Shown one piece after another: positions 54,393-64,000 of a DNA stretch of 64,000 nucleotides. Position numbers and translations under genes: made by a program. The notes under the pieces were generated by a model. The model ran no database searches, was not told the DNA's origin, and saw only the letters and a program-made list of their open reading frames with translations. Positions within the stretch are counted from its first letter, which is position 1. Every line of letters starts with the position of its first letter. Where the stretch lies: NCBI RefSeq assembly GCF_016862815.1, contig NZ_BONR01000001.1:248001-312000 (forward strand), read 5' to 3'. This stretch comes from Demequina activiva (lineage in GTDB: Bacteria > Actinomycetota > Actinomycetes > Actinomycetales > Demequinaceae).

Positions 54393-55650
54393 GCCGCCAC
54401 CTCCTTCTCGTGGGCTGGCGCAGGCAGGCGGAAGATCGACCTCACCAGCGGCGGAGCGGCGATGAACAGCACGATGAGGGCCTGGATCACGAACACGATG
54501 TCCACGGGCAGGCCCGCCTGCACCTGCAGCGTGGGGCCCGCGGCGCGCAGGCCTCCGAACAGGATTGCCGCCATGACGGTCCCGACGGGGCGCGAGCGAC
54601 CCAGCAGCGCGACGGTGATCGCATCGAAGCCCAGCGATCCGGCGGTGGCGGTGGTCAGCACCTTCTCCGTGCCCAGCACCTGCGCTGAGCCCGCGAGCCC
54701 TGCCAGCGCACCGGCGATGGTCATCACGAGGATGTACGCCTTCGACACGTTCATGCCTGCCGTGCGTGCCGCGCGTGGGTTCGCACCCACGGCCCTGAAC
54801 TCGAAGCCCAGGGTCGAGCGCTCCATCAGCCACCAGACGCCCCACGCGCAGGCGAGAGCGAGCAGGAACCCGAGGTGGAGGTTGAACTCGGAGCCCAGGA
54901 TGAGCGGGTACTGCGCCGTCTCGTCCACGATGGGGCTGATCGGGTTGTTGCTGTCAGGGCGCTGGAAGGTGTCGAGGGTCAGCAGCCACGCGACCAGGTT
55001 GAGCGCGATGTAGTTGAGCATGATCGTGACGATCACCTCGTGAGCGCCGGTCTTGGCCTTGAGGACGCCGGGGATGAAGCCCCAGACCGCGCCGCCGAGA
55101 GCGCAGCCCAGCACCGCCACCAAGAGGTGGATGCCCCACGGCAGGTGCCACGCGAAGCCCACGTAGGCGCCGAGCGTCGCGCCGATGAGCAACTGACCCT
55201 GGGCGCCGATGTTGAACAGGCCGGCACGGAAGCCGATGCCGAGGCCCAGACCCGCGAAGATGAGCGGCGTGGCCATGGTCAACGTCTGCGTGAACGGCTT
55301 GATCAGGCCTGCGAAGTCGTTCGCGTTGAGGTTCAGCACGGCGCCGTTGAACATGGCCGCGTACGCGCCGCCCAGAGCGTCGCCCATGGCCTGGAACGTG
55401 TCGCTCGGACGCGAGAAGAAGTACGTGGCGGCCTCCCGCACCTCCTCGTCCGCGAACAGGATCAGCAGGCCGCCGATCGCGAGCGACGCGACGATCGCCA
55501 TGATGACCACGAGAGTGGAGCTCTCGAGGATCTCCCGCAGCACCGACTGCGCGCGCGACGGCTGGTCGCTGCCAGCGTCGGGCTCGCCCGCCGCGCCCTC
55601 GGGCTCGCGTGGGGTGGAGTCCACCGGGGTCTCGTCCTGCTTGCCGTCGC

Positions 55651-55654
<4 letters not shown>
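54389..55654 (-). CDS. Nucleoside ABC transporter permease (NupP-like)
   Basis: The partner permease, 421 aa with an acidic, Pro-rich cytoplasmic N-terminus of about 45 residues, then eight to nine spans. GLGIGFRAGLFNIGAQGQLLIGA is the family signature and GFEFRAVGANPRAARTAGM the ATPase-contact loop. The GTG start overlaps the ATPase stop as GTGA. Confidence 0.92.
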
Positions 55655-57174
<1,520 letters not shown>

Positions 57175-57230
57175 GCCATCGTCCTTCCTCAGCGCCGGGC
57201 CATCCACGGCGATCTGTTCAAGTCAAGCAC

Positions 57231-57264
57231 GAGGGGCGTGCCGCGTCCACGCGGCACGCCCCTC
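57231..57264 (-). terminator. Intra-operon hairpin after the BMP lipoprotein gene
   Basis: A perfect 15-bp stem (GAGGGGCGTGCCGCG and complement) closes a 4-nt loop, 38 bp after the binding-protein stop and before the ATPase gene. It probably terminates part of the transcripts or protects the 3' end of the binding-protein mRNA. Confidence 0.7.
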
Positions 57265-57302
57265 GGCGGTGCGGGGAGCTCGTCCCCGCCCTTCACTCCT
57301 GC

Positions 57303-58379
57303 TTAACCGGCGGTCGAGGGCTCGATCTCGCCGGAGATGATGCCCTCACGAAGGCCGTCGAGGGCTCCCGCGACGTCCTCGGGGACGATGCCCTCGGGGA
57401 AGTCGGCGATGCCCACACCCTCGTTCTCGAGCGTGCCCACGTAGGGCTCGTTCGAGAACTCGGTGATCGATGCCTCGATGGTGTCGAACACGGAGTTGCC
57501 GATGTTCTTCAGCACGGACGTCAGCACGACGTCCGCGTAGTCGGGAGCCGACTGGGTCCAGTCGGAGTCCACGCCGATCAGCCAGGCGTCGCCCGCCGAC
57601 TGCACGGCCTGCGCCGCGCCGAGGCCCACGGGACCGGCCACGGGCATCACGATGTCCGCACCCTGGTCGAGGAAGCCCTGGGCCGTGTTCTGGCCGTTGG
57701 TCTGGTTGTCGAAGTCGCCCGTGAACGAGCCGTCGGTGCCGTCCCAGCCGAGGACGGTGACGTCGCCGCCGGTCTCCTCGTTGTAGTAGTTGGCGCCCGC
57801 GAGGAAGCCGTCCATGAAGATCGACACCGTGGGGATGTTGATGCCGCCGAAGGTCGAGATGGTGCCGGTCGAGCTGGTGCCCGCCGCGGCGTAGCCGGCG
57901 AGGAACGCCGCCTCGTCCGTCTCGAAGAACAGGGGCTTGACGTTCTCGATGGGCTCCTCGTAGCCGAAGTCCACGATCGCGAAGTTCACGTCGGGGTTGG
58001 CGGCGGCGGCCTCAGCGGTCGCGTCTCCGAGCAGGAAGCCGACCGTGATGATCAGGTCGCAGCCCGCGGCGACCTGCGCCTCGAGGTTCGGGCCGTAGTC
58101 GGACTCGGCGGTGGACTCCGCCTCGGCGATCTGGATGCCCAGCTCCTCCTCAGCACGGGTCAGGCCCTCGTAGGCCGACTCGTTGAACGAGGCGTCGTCG
58201 AAGCCGCCAGCGTCGGAGACCATGCACGCCATGTAGTCGACGTCCTCCACGGGCGCCTCGGTCTCGGTCTCGGTGCCGGTGGCGGTCGAGTCCGGCTCGT
58301 CCTCGGGTGCAGACGAGCACGCGGCGAGCGCGAGCGCGCCCGCGGCGACCAGCGCGCCATAGCGAATCGTGTTCCTCAT
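57303..58379 (-). CDS. BMP-family nucleoside-binding lipoprotein
   Basis: Extracytoplasmic receptor of the nucleoside importer (BmpA/Med/PnrA family). The 358-aa precursor has a lipoprotein signal with LAAC lipobox (Cys21), an acidic Glu/Thr linker and the two-lobed binding domain with GGFDDASFNESAYEGL, GCDLIITVGFLLGD and YGP/ANYYN segments. ATG 58379 has GAGGAAA about 9 nt upstream; an ATG five codons earlier overlaps that site. It is the first gene of the uptake and salvage operon. Confidence 0.93.
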   Translation of the reverse strand: MRNTIRYGALVAAGALALAACSSAPEDEPDSTATGTETETEAPVEDVDYMACMVSDAGGFDDASFNESAYEGLTRAEEELGIQIAEAESTAESDYGPNLEAQVAAGCDLIITVGFLLGDATAEAAAANPDVNFAIVDFGYEEPIENVKPLFFETDEAAFLAGYAAAGTSSTGTISTFGGINIPTVSIFMDGFLAGANYYNEETGGDVTVLGWDGTDGSFTGDFDNQTNGQNTAQGFLDQGADIVMPVAGPVGLGAAQAVQSAGDAWLIGVDSDWTQSAPDYADVVLTSVLKNIGNSVFDTIEASITEFSNEPYVGTLENEGVGIADFPEGIVPEDVAGALDGLREGIISGEIEPSTAG

Positions 58380-58552
58380 GAGTGGTTTCCTCACATTGAT
58401 CGTGCCTGTTGGGTACGCCAGGCGGTTGCGTTGGTGCCCATGCTACGCAGGAAATGTTTCACGTTCGCGCTGGCTTGTTGCGCGAGAGCAACGGTTCGGC
58501 AACAATCCGCCCTCCGGGGCGCCTTGCAGCGATCGCAAGGCGCGTCGCCGCC

Positions 58553-59638
58553 TCAGGGGAGCTCGACGTCCTTGACGCGCTGAGCGGAGGCGCGGCCCAG
58601 CACGAGGATCGCCTCGTCCGTCTCGACCACCACCGCATCGGCGATGCCCACCACCGCCACCGGCTTGGTGCCTCCCACCACGACTGCGCCGGGTGCGTCG
58701 ACCAGGGAGATCGGAGCATCCCGGCCGATGCGCACCGCGCCATCCGGTCCCGGCCGCAGCAGACCGGCGAGGGAGTCGAAGTCGCCCACGTCGTCCCAGG
58801 CGAAGGACGCGGGCACCATGGCGACTCCGCCCTCGGCCGCCACCGGCTCCGCGATCGCATGATCGATCGCGATCGTGGTGAGGGTGGGCCACACTCGGGC
58901 CAGCACCTCTGCGCGCTCGGGCCCGTCCCACGCCGCGGCGATCTGCCGCACGCCGGACTCGAGCGCGGGCTGCAGGCGAGCGAGGTGGCCCAGCAGCACC
59001 GAGGTCGACACCACGAACATGCCGGCGTTCCACGAGTAGCCTCCCGCCGCGAGCATGCTCGCCGCCGTCTCCGTGTCCGGCTTCTCGGTGAACGCCTGCA
59101 CCTCGAACGCTCCGGGCGCGTCCGCGAGCGGCGCGCCGGCGTGGATGTAGCCGAACGCGCTCGACGGCTCGGTGGGCGCGATCCCGATGGTCACGACCTT
59201 GCCGGTACGCGCGGCCTCGGCCGCTGTCGCGACCACCGCACGGAAGGCGTCCGCGTCGGGGATCACGTGGTCGGCCGCGAACGAGCCCATGATCCGCTCG
59301 CCATGACGCTGCTCGATGAGAGCGGCCGCGAGCGCGATCGCGGCCATCGAGTCCCGCGGGCTGGGCTCGGTGACGATGTTCGCGGCGGGCACGTCCGGCA
59401 GCTGCTGCGACACGGCAGGAGCGTGACGCTCGCCGGTGACGATCAGCAGCTCCGTGCCCAGCGGCGCGAGCCGGCTCACCGTGGCCTGGATGAGCGTCGC
59501 GCCCGTGCCCAGGAGATCGATGAGGAACTTGGGCCGCTCCGGCCTCGACAGCGGCCACAGGCGCGAGCCCACGCCGCCGGCGGGCACCACGGGGATGAAG
59601 CCGGGTATGGTCATGTCTCGCGTGGGAATGTCGCTCAC
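58553..59638 (-). CDS. manC: Mannose-1-phosphate guanylyltransferase
   Basis: Makes GDP-mannose from mannose 1-phosphate and GTP for glycan synthesis. The protein (361 aa from 59638) has the nucleotidyltransferase signature PVVPAGGVGSRLWPLSR with PKFL, then FGYIHAG, FTEKPD and NAGMFV. It lacks the phosphomannose isomerase domain of long bifunctional forms. The start is uncertain: GTG 59638 follows a TAATGT hexamer by 8 nt, while ATG 59614 begins right before the conserved core; neither has a clear ribosome binding site. Divergent from sdhC, a common actinobacterial arrangement. Confidence 0.88.
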   Translation of the reverse strand: MSDIPTRDMTIPGFIPVVPAGGVGSRLWPLSRPERPKFLIDLLGTGATLIQATVSRLAPLGTELLIVTGERHAPAVSQQLPDVPAANIVTEPSPRDSMAAIALAAALIEQRHGERIMGSFAADHVIPDADAFRAVVATAAEAARTGKVVTIGIAPTEPSSAFGYIHAGAPLADAPGAFEVQAFTEKPDTETAASMLAAGGYSWNAGMFVVSTSVLLGHLARLQPALESGVRQIAAAWDGPERAEVLARVWPTLTTIAIDHAIAEPVAAEGGVAMVPASFAWDDVGDFDSLAGLLRPGPDGAVRIGRDAPISLVDAPGAVVVGGTKPVAVVGIADAVVVETDEAILVLGRASAQRVKDVELP

Positions 59639-59646
59639 GAAGACCA

Positions 59647-59656
59647 CATTAGGATG
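59647..59656. promoter_or_regulatory. Overlapping divergent -10 elements, manC / sdhC
   Basis: ACATTAGGAT provides TAGGAT (59651-59656) toward sdhC and TAATGT (59652-59647) toward manC, sharing the central TA. Confidence 0.4.
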
Positions 59657-59691
59657 GTGAGACCTGAGAAGCGCCACTCAAAGGAGATTCT

Positions 59692-60066
59692 GTGTCGCCC
59701 GCCCCCACGCTGTATCGAGGCCGAGAAGGCATGTGGATGTGGGTCGTGCATCGCACGACCGGCGTCGCGATCTTCTTCTTCCTCCTGGTCCACGTGCTCG
59801 ACACCGCGCTCGTGCGGGTGTCCCCCGAGGCCTACAACGAGGTGATCGGCTCCTACAAGACCCCCATCTACGGCATCGTCGAGGCGGGCCTGGTCGCGGC
59901 GATCATCCTGCACGCGTTCAACGGGCTGCGCATCATCGCCGTGGACCGATGGACCTGGGCGCTGCGCCACCAGCGACTGCTCGTGTGGGTCGTGTGGGGC
60001 ATCTTCGCGGTGCTGATGGCGGGCTTCCTGCCCACCCACCTGTCGCACGTGTTCGGAGGTGAGTGA
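59692..60066 (+). CDS. sdhC: Succinate dehydrogenase cytochrome b556 subunit
   Basis: Membrane anchor subunit of complex II. The 124-aa protein has three spans, the HRTTGVAIFFFLLVHVLD segment with conserved His/Arg for quinone and haem, and HAFNGLRIIAVD. GTG 59692 has AAAGGAG 5 nt upstream. First gene of sdhCDAB; stop overlaps the sdhD start region. Confidence 0.92.
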   Translation: MSPAPTLYRGREGMWMWVVHRTTGVAIFFFLLVHVLDTALVRVSPEAYNEVIGSYKTPIYGIVEAGLVAAIILHAFNGLRIIAVDRWTWALRHQRLLVWVVWGIFAVLMAGFLPTHLSHVFGGE

Positions 60067-60524
60067 TGAGCGCCCCTGAGCTCAAGGCTCCTCGCCAGCC
60101 CATGAACCTGCGCACGCGAGGCAACGTGGAGAAGTGGGGCTGGATCTTCCAGCGCGTCTCCGGCGTGATCCTCATCGTGCTGATCTTCACCCACCTGTTC
60201 GTCAACCTGCTCACCGGCGACGGCGTGAGCCAGATCGACTTCGCGTTCGTGGCGGGCAAGTGGGCCTCGCCGCTGTGGCAGTGGTGGGACTTCACCATGC
60301 TGGTGCTGGCCATGGTGCACGGCACCAACGGCATGCGGATCATCGTGAACGACTACGCGACGCGGCCGTTCCTGCGTCAGACCTTCCAGTGGGCGCTGCG
60401 CATCGCGATGGTGGTCATCATCGTGCTCGGCTCGCTCGTGATCTGGACCTTCGACCCCTGCCCCGTCGACGCCTCAGGAGCACTCCTCGAAGGCGTCCCG
60501 ACCTTCTGTGAGGATGTCCGATGA
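60066..60524 (+). CDS. sdhD: Succinate dehydrogenase hydrophobic membrane anchor subunit
   Basis: Second membrane anchor of complex II, 152 aa with three spans. The first carries [21 protein letters not shown] and the second [14 protein letters not shown] with likely haem and quinone residues. ATG 60066 (TGATG overlap with sdhC) is preferred over GTG 60063 because GGAGG lies 6 nt upstream. The stop overlaps sdhA as ATGA. Confidence 0.9.
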   Translation: MSAPELKAPRQPMNLRTRGNVEKWGWIFQRVSGVILIVLIFTHLFVNLLTGDGVSQIDFAFVAGKWASPLWQWWDFTMLVLAMVHGTNGMRIIVNDYATRPFLRQTFQWALRIAMVVIIVLGSLVIWTFDPCPVDASGALLEGVPTFCEDVR

Positions 60525-62290
60525 CCGAGCACGAGTTCGACGTCGTGATCGTGGGTGCCGGCGGCGCCGGCATGCGCGCGGCCCTGGAGTCCTCGCAGCG
60601 CGCCAAGACCGCGGTGCTCACCAAGCTCTACCCCACCCGCTCGCACACCGGCGCCGCGCAGGGCGGCATGGCTGCGGCGCTCGCGAACGTCGAGGACGAC
60701 AACGCGGAGTGGCACACCTTCGACACCGTCAAGGGCGGCGACTACCTGGTTGACCAGGACGCGGCGGAGATCCTGTGCAAGGAGGCCATCGACGCGGTCC
60801 TGGACCTCGAGAAGATGGGCCTGCCGTTCAACCGCACCACCGCCGGCAAGGTCGACCAGCGCCGGTTCGGCGGCCACACCCGCAATCACGGCGAGGCCGC
60901 GGTGCGTCGATCCTGCTACGCCGCGGACCGTACCGGCCACATGATCCTCCAGACGCTGTACCAGCAGTGCATCAAGCAGGAGGTCGAGTTCTTCAACGAG
61001 TTCTACGTGCTCGACCTGATCCTCGATGGCGACCCGCAGACCGCCGCGGACGGCGAGGACGTCTCCGTGTCCGGAGTGGTCGCGTACCAGCTGTCCACGG
61101 GCGAGGTGCACACGTTCCGCGCCAAGTCCGTGGTGTTCGCCACGGGTGGCGCCGGCAAGGTCTACAAGACCACCTCCAACGCTCACACCCTCACGGGCGA
61201 CGGCATGGGCATCGCGCTGAGGGCAGGCATCCCGCTGGAGGACATGGAGTTCTTCCAGTTCCATCCCACGGGCCTGGCCGGCCTGGGCATCCTGCTGTCC
61301 GAGGCGGCTCGAGGCGAGGGCGGCATCCTGCGCAACTCCGAGGGCGAGCGGTTCATGGAGCGCTACGCCCCGACCATCAAGGACCTCGCGCCCCGCGACA
61401 TGGTGGCGCGCGCGATGGCCAACGAGGTGCGCGAGGGCCGCGGCTGCGGTCCGAACAAGGACTACGTGCTGCTCGACCTGACGCACCTGGAGCCCGCGCA
61501 CATCGACGAGAAGCTCCCGGACATCACGGAGTTCGCCCGCACCTACCTGGGAGTGGAGCCGTACACCGAGCCGGTTCCGGTGTTCCCCACGGCGCACTAC
61601 GCGATGGGCGGCGTGCCCACGAACGTCAATGCTGAGGTGCTGCGCAACAACACGGACGTCGTGAAGGGCCTCTACGCCGCGGGCGAGGTCGCCTGCGTGT
61701 CCGTCCACGGCGCGAACCGTCTGGGCACCAACTCGCTGCTCGACATCAACGTGTTCGGCAAGCGCGCGGGCATCGCTGCCGCGGACCACGCCAACGCCGT
61801 CGAGGCGATGCCCACGCTGCCGGACGATGCGGCGGCACGGGTCGAGTCGATGGTCGCCAAGCTTCGGGAGACCGTGGGCGGCGAGGGCACCGAGCGCGTC
61901 GCGCAGATCCGCAAGGAGCTGCAGGAGACCATGGACCTGAACGTCCAGGTGTTCCGCACCGAGGACTCCCTCGCGGAGGCCGCGGCGGTGGTCAAGGACC
62001 TGCGCGAGCGGTACGAGTCCATCGCGATCCATGACCGTGGCCAGCGCTTCAACACGGATCTGCTGGAGGCGGTCGAGCTGGGCTTCCTGCTCGAGCTCGC
62101 CGAGGTCGTCATCCGCGGGGCGGACGGCCGCAAGGAGAGCCGGGGCGGCCACTACCGCGAGGACTACCCCACCCGCGACGACGAGAACTACATGCAGCAC
62201 ACGATGGTGTACGCGACGCCTGACGGGCTACGGATGGACTGGAAGCCCGTCGTGGTGACCAAGTACCAGCCCATGGAACGCAAGTACTAG
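60521..62290 (+). CDS. sdhA: Succinate dehydrogenase flavoprotein subunit
   Basis: Oxidises succinate to fumarate with covalent FAD. The 589-aa protein has the FAD motif [14 protein letters not shown], His42 in [10 protein letters not shown] as the flavin attachment residue, and [21 protein letters not shown] with substrate-site His/Thr. Later segments HYAMGG and [13 protein letters not shown] are also typical. Follows sdhD by ATGA overlap and precedes sdhB by 14 bp. Confidence 0.97.
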   Translation: MTEHEFDVVIVGAGGAGMRAALESSQRAKTAVLTKLYPTRSHTGAAQGGMAAALANVEDDNAEWHTFDTVKGGDYLVDQDAAEILCKEAIDAVLDLEKMGLPFNRTTAGKVDQRRFGGHTRNHGEAAVRRSCYAADRTGHMILQTLYQQCIKQEVEFFNEFYVLDLILDGDPQTAADGEDVSVSGVVAYQLSTGEVHTFRAKSVVFATGGAGKVYKTTSNAHTLTGDGMGIALRAGIPLEDMEFFQFHPTGLAGLGILLSEAARGEGGILRNSEGERFMERYAPTIKDLAPRDMVARAMANEVREGRGCGPNKDYVLLDLTHLEPAHIDEKLPDITEFARTYLGVEPYTEPVPVFPTAHYAMGGVPTNVNAEVLRNNTDVVKGLYAAGEVACVSVHGANRLGTNSLLDINVFGKRAGIAAADHANAVEAMPTLPDDAAARVESMVAKLRETVGGEGTERVAQIRKELQETMDLNVQVFRTEDSLAEAAAVVKDLRERYESIAIHDRGQRFNTDLLEAVELGFLLELAEVVIRGADGRKESRGGHYREDYPTRDDENYMQHTMVYATPDGLRMDWKPVVVTKYQPMERKY

Positions 62291-62304
62291 GCCGGGAGCG
62301 AGAG

Positions 62305-63072
62305 ATGACTGCCACTGCCGAGAAGACCGACGAGGTGGGCGCCGTCGCGTCCTTCACCGTCACCCTGCGCATCGCCCGCACCGATCCGGACGGCCTTGCC
62401 GGCCACCCCGCGGGCGAGGAGTACTGGGAGGAGTTCACGGTCGAGGCCCACGCCACGGACCGCGTGCTCGACGCCCTGCACAAGATCAAGTGGGAGCAGG
62501 ACGGCACGCTCGCCTTCCGCCGCTCGTGCGCGCACGGCGTGTGCGGCTCGGACGCGATGCGGATCAACGCGAAGAACCGTCTGGCATGCAAGACGCTGCT
62601 GAAGGATCTCAACCCGTCCCGCCCCATCACGGTCGAGCCGATTCGCGGCCTGCCTGCGGAGAAGGACCTCATCGTGGACATGGAGCCGTTCTTCGCCTCC
62701 TACCGCGAGATCATGCCCTTCCTGGTGACCTCCGGCCCTGCGCCGGAGCGCGAGCGCCTGCAGTCGCCGGAGGACCGCGCCAAGTTCGACGACACCACCA
62801 AGTGCATCCTGTGCGCCGCGTGCACCACCGCGTGCCCGGTGTTCTGGACCGATGGTCAGTACTTTGGCCCGCAGGCCATCGTGGGCGCGCACCGGTTCAT
62901 CTTCGACTCGCGCGACGAGGGCGAGTGGGACCGTCTCGAGATCCTCAACGACAAGGCCGGCGTGTGGAAGTGCCGCACGGCCTTCAACTGCACCGAGGCG
63001 TGCCCGCGTGGCATCGAGGTGACCAAGGCCATCTCCGAGGTCAAGCGAGCGCTCACCACCGGCGAGGTCTAG
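62305..63072 (+). CDS. sdhB: Succinate dehydrogenase iron-sulfur subunit
   Basis: Carries electrons from FAD to quinone through 2Fe-2S, 4Fe-4S and 3Fe-4S clusters. The 255-aa protein has Cys75, Cys80 and Cys95 with Asp83 replacing the fourth Cys of the 2Fe-2S site, as seen in other bacteria. The C-terminal domain has CILCAACTTACP and CRTAFNCTEACP. GGGAGCGAGAG precedes the ATG. Last gene of the operon. Confidence 0.97.
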   Translation: MTATAEKTDEVGAVASFTVTLRIARTDPDGLAGHPAGEEYWEEFTVEAHATDRVLDALHKIKWEQDGTLAFRRSCAHGVCGSDAMRINAKNRLACKTLLKDLNPSRPITVEPIRGLPAEKDLIVDMEPFFASYREIMPFLVTSGPAPERERLQSPEDRAKFDDTTKCILCAACTTACPVFWTDGQYFGPQAIVGAHRFIFDSRDEGEWDRLEILNDKAGVWKCRTAFNCTEACPRGIEVTKAISEVKRALTTGEV

Positions 63073-63112
63073 TCACCGTTCGATCAGCGCGAGGCCGGCG
63101 CCGCCCGGCGCG

Positions 63113-63829
63113 TCACTGCTCGCACCACAGCTGGTCCACGGGGCGTCCACGCTCGCCGCAGGTGTCGCCGAACTCCTCGTACTCCGAGCCGATGGGCGAC
63201 GCGTTGTAGAGCTCGTCGCACGCGCCGTCGTCGCCCGCCGCGCACTGGTCCCACAGCGCGTCCAGCTCGGCGTTGTCGCCGTACGTCTGAGCGTCGGAGA
63301 AGAACGGGTCGTTCTCGAAATCGGACTCGATCCCGCTCTGGAACCCGGTCTGGAACTCGTCGCTCTGGACGAACGCGACGAGGAAGACCACGGTGATCGC
63401 CCACGCGATGGTCCCCAGGATTCCGAGGATCAGGCCGGCCCACGCCAGGCCCCTGCCGCCACGGATGCCCCCGGCAGTGCGCCGCAGACCGATCGCACCC
63501 AGGATGATCGCGATGACGCTTCCTCCCAGGATGCCCACGACGAGCGCGGCGATCGACACGCCATCGGTGCCCGTGGACGTGGGCGTCGGCGCCCCGTAGT
63601 ACGGAGTCGGAGTGCCGTAGGTCGGGGTCGGGGCGCCTCCGGAGAAGCCGGGAGCGGAGGGCTGCGGCGGCGCGTAGCCCGTCGCACCGTAGTCGTACGT
63701 GCGCACCTCGGGCTCGGGCTGCGCAGGCATCGGAGCCGGCTGCCACGCCGCGGCGTCGCCCGTCTGCTCCGAGCCCTGCTCCGAGCCCTGCTGCGAGGGA
63801 GTTGTCGAGAACGGGTCCTGGGTGCTCAC
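63113..63829 (-). CDS. DUF4190-like membrane protein with Cys-rich C-terminus
   Basis: A 238-aa protein. The N-terminal 85 residues are a Gln/Pro/Thr/Tyr-rich disordered segment with repeats (GSEQGSEQ, PTPTYGTPTPYYGAPTPT). Two membrane spans follow (about 90-112 and 126-152) with GLRRTAGGIRGGRGLAWAGLILGILG between, the DUF4190 pattern. The extracytoplasmic end has four Cys in LWDQCAAGDDGACDELYNASPIGSEYEEFGDTCG. No function known. GTG 63829 has GGAAGGA about 8 nt upstream. Convergent with sdhB. Confidence 0.75.
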   Translation of the reverse strand: MSTQDPFSTTPSQQGSEQGSEQTGDAAAWQPAPMPAQPEPEVRTYDYGATGYAPPQPSAPGFSGGAPTPTYGTPTPYYGAPTPTSTGTDGVSIAALVVGILGGSVIAIILGAIGLRRTAGGIRGGRGLAWAGLILGILGTIAWAITVVFLVAFVQSDEFQTGFQSGIESDFENDPFFSDAQTYGDNAELDALWDQCAAGDDGACDELYNASPIGSEYEEFGDTCGERGRPVDQLWCEQ

Positions 63830-64000
63830 TGAACGGTCCTTCCGCGTCTGTGGGGCGCGCGCATGACGGCGCGGTCCTCTTCCAGGGGCAGACGCTAGCG
63901 CATGTCGCGGCCTCAGCGGAAGGCTTGTGTGGGGAAACGCCCCGACAGTCGAATCAGCGGTCGCGTGGGCCCTAGCGGCGAAGCCAGGCGCGCACGCGGT
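63830..64000. other. Gene-free window end
   Basis: I see no gene here. A TAGCGT hexamer on the minus strand (63892-63897) may be the -10 of the DUF4190-like gene. Confidence 0.3.

Overview
The window is 64 kb of very GC-rich, gene-dense DNA from an actinobacterium. The gene order (biotin ligase / acyl-CoA carboxylase beta and epsilon subunits / Maf / biotin carboxylase; BMP-type nucleoside importer / cytidine deaminase / thymidine phosphorylase / adenosine deaminase; sdhCDAB; an Rv3659c-Rv3654c-like tad cluster) together with pyruvate formate-lyase and AdhE fits a facultatively anaerobic, polysaccharide-using member of the Micrococcales, for example Demequinaceae or Cellulomonadaceae. The genus is an inference. 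I see no rRNA, tRNA, CRISPR array, insertion sequence or prophage, and composition looks even, so this is chromosomal core and accessory metabolism rather than an island.

Layout. (1) 1-9.6 kb: a ClC-type channel, a small acidic lipoprotein, then a mixed-acid fermentation block on the minus strand: adhE, an OFA-family (oxalate/formate) MFS transporter with its tiny partner protein, pflA and pflB. The adhE, OFA and pflB upstream regions each carry a palindrome GGGAC-N4-G(T/G)CCC that resembles the DosR/DevR box. (2) 9.7-15.9 kb: beta-mannosidase and a three-gene sugar ABC importer without its own ATPase, with LacI-type operator candidates. (3) 16.2-20.7 kb: a tad/Flp secretion cluster on the minus strand. 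(4) 20.9-28.5 kb: an SRAP protein, then a complete polyol PTS operon (EIIC, EIIB, EIIA, zinc dehydrogenase, DeoR-type regulator, 1-phosphofructokinase-family kinase, HPr, Enzyme I). (5) 28.5-40.7 kb: biotin ligase, acyl-CoA carboxylase subunits, YdcF-like protein, Maf, membrane EEP protein and LpdA-type quinone reductase, interrupted by a GH39 glycosidase and a divergent doxX/marR pair. (6) 40.9-50.3 kb: purine nucleoside phosphorylase and phosphohexomutase, a UvrA-like ATPase, VOC/AraC/sigma genes, deoC, a guanidinium exporter gene preceded by a guanidine-III riboswitch, and adenosine deaminase. (7) 50.3-58.4 kb: a nucleoside uptake and salvage operon containing a predicted papain-like/C39-like protein. 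(8) 58.5-63.8 kb: mannose-1-phosphate guanylyltransferase divergent from sdhCDAB, then a DUF4190-like membrane protein.

Together the genes describe a cell that imports beta-mannosides, polyols and nucleosides, ferments through formate and ethanol when oxygen is low, and respires through succinate dehydrogenase otherwise. Many genes overlap by 4 nt (ATGA/GTGA), implying translational coupling. A second group starts 6-7 nt after a TANNNT hexamer with no leader, implying leaderless mRNAs. The most notable non-coding signals are the guanidine-III riboswitch at 48821-48859 and the three DosR-like boxes.
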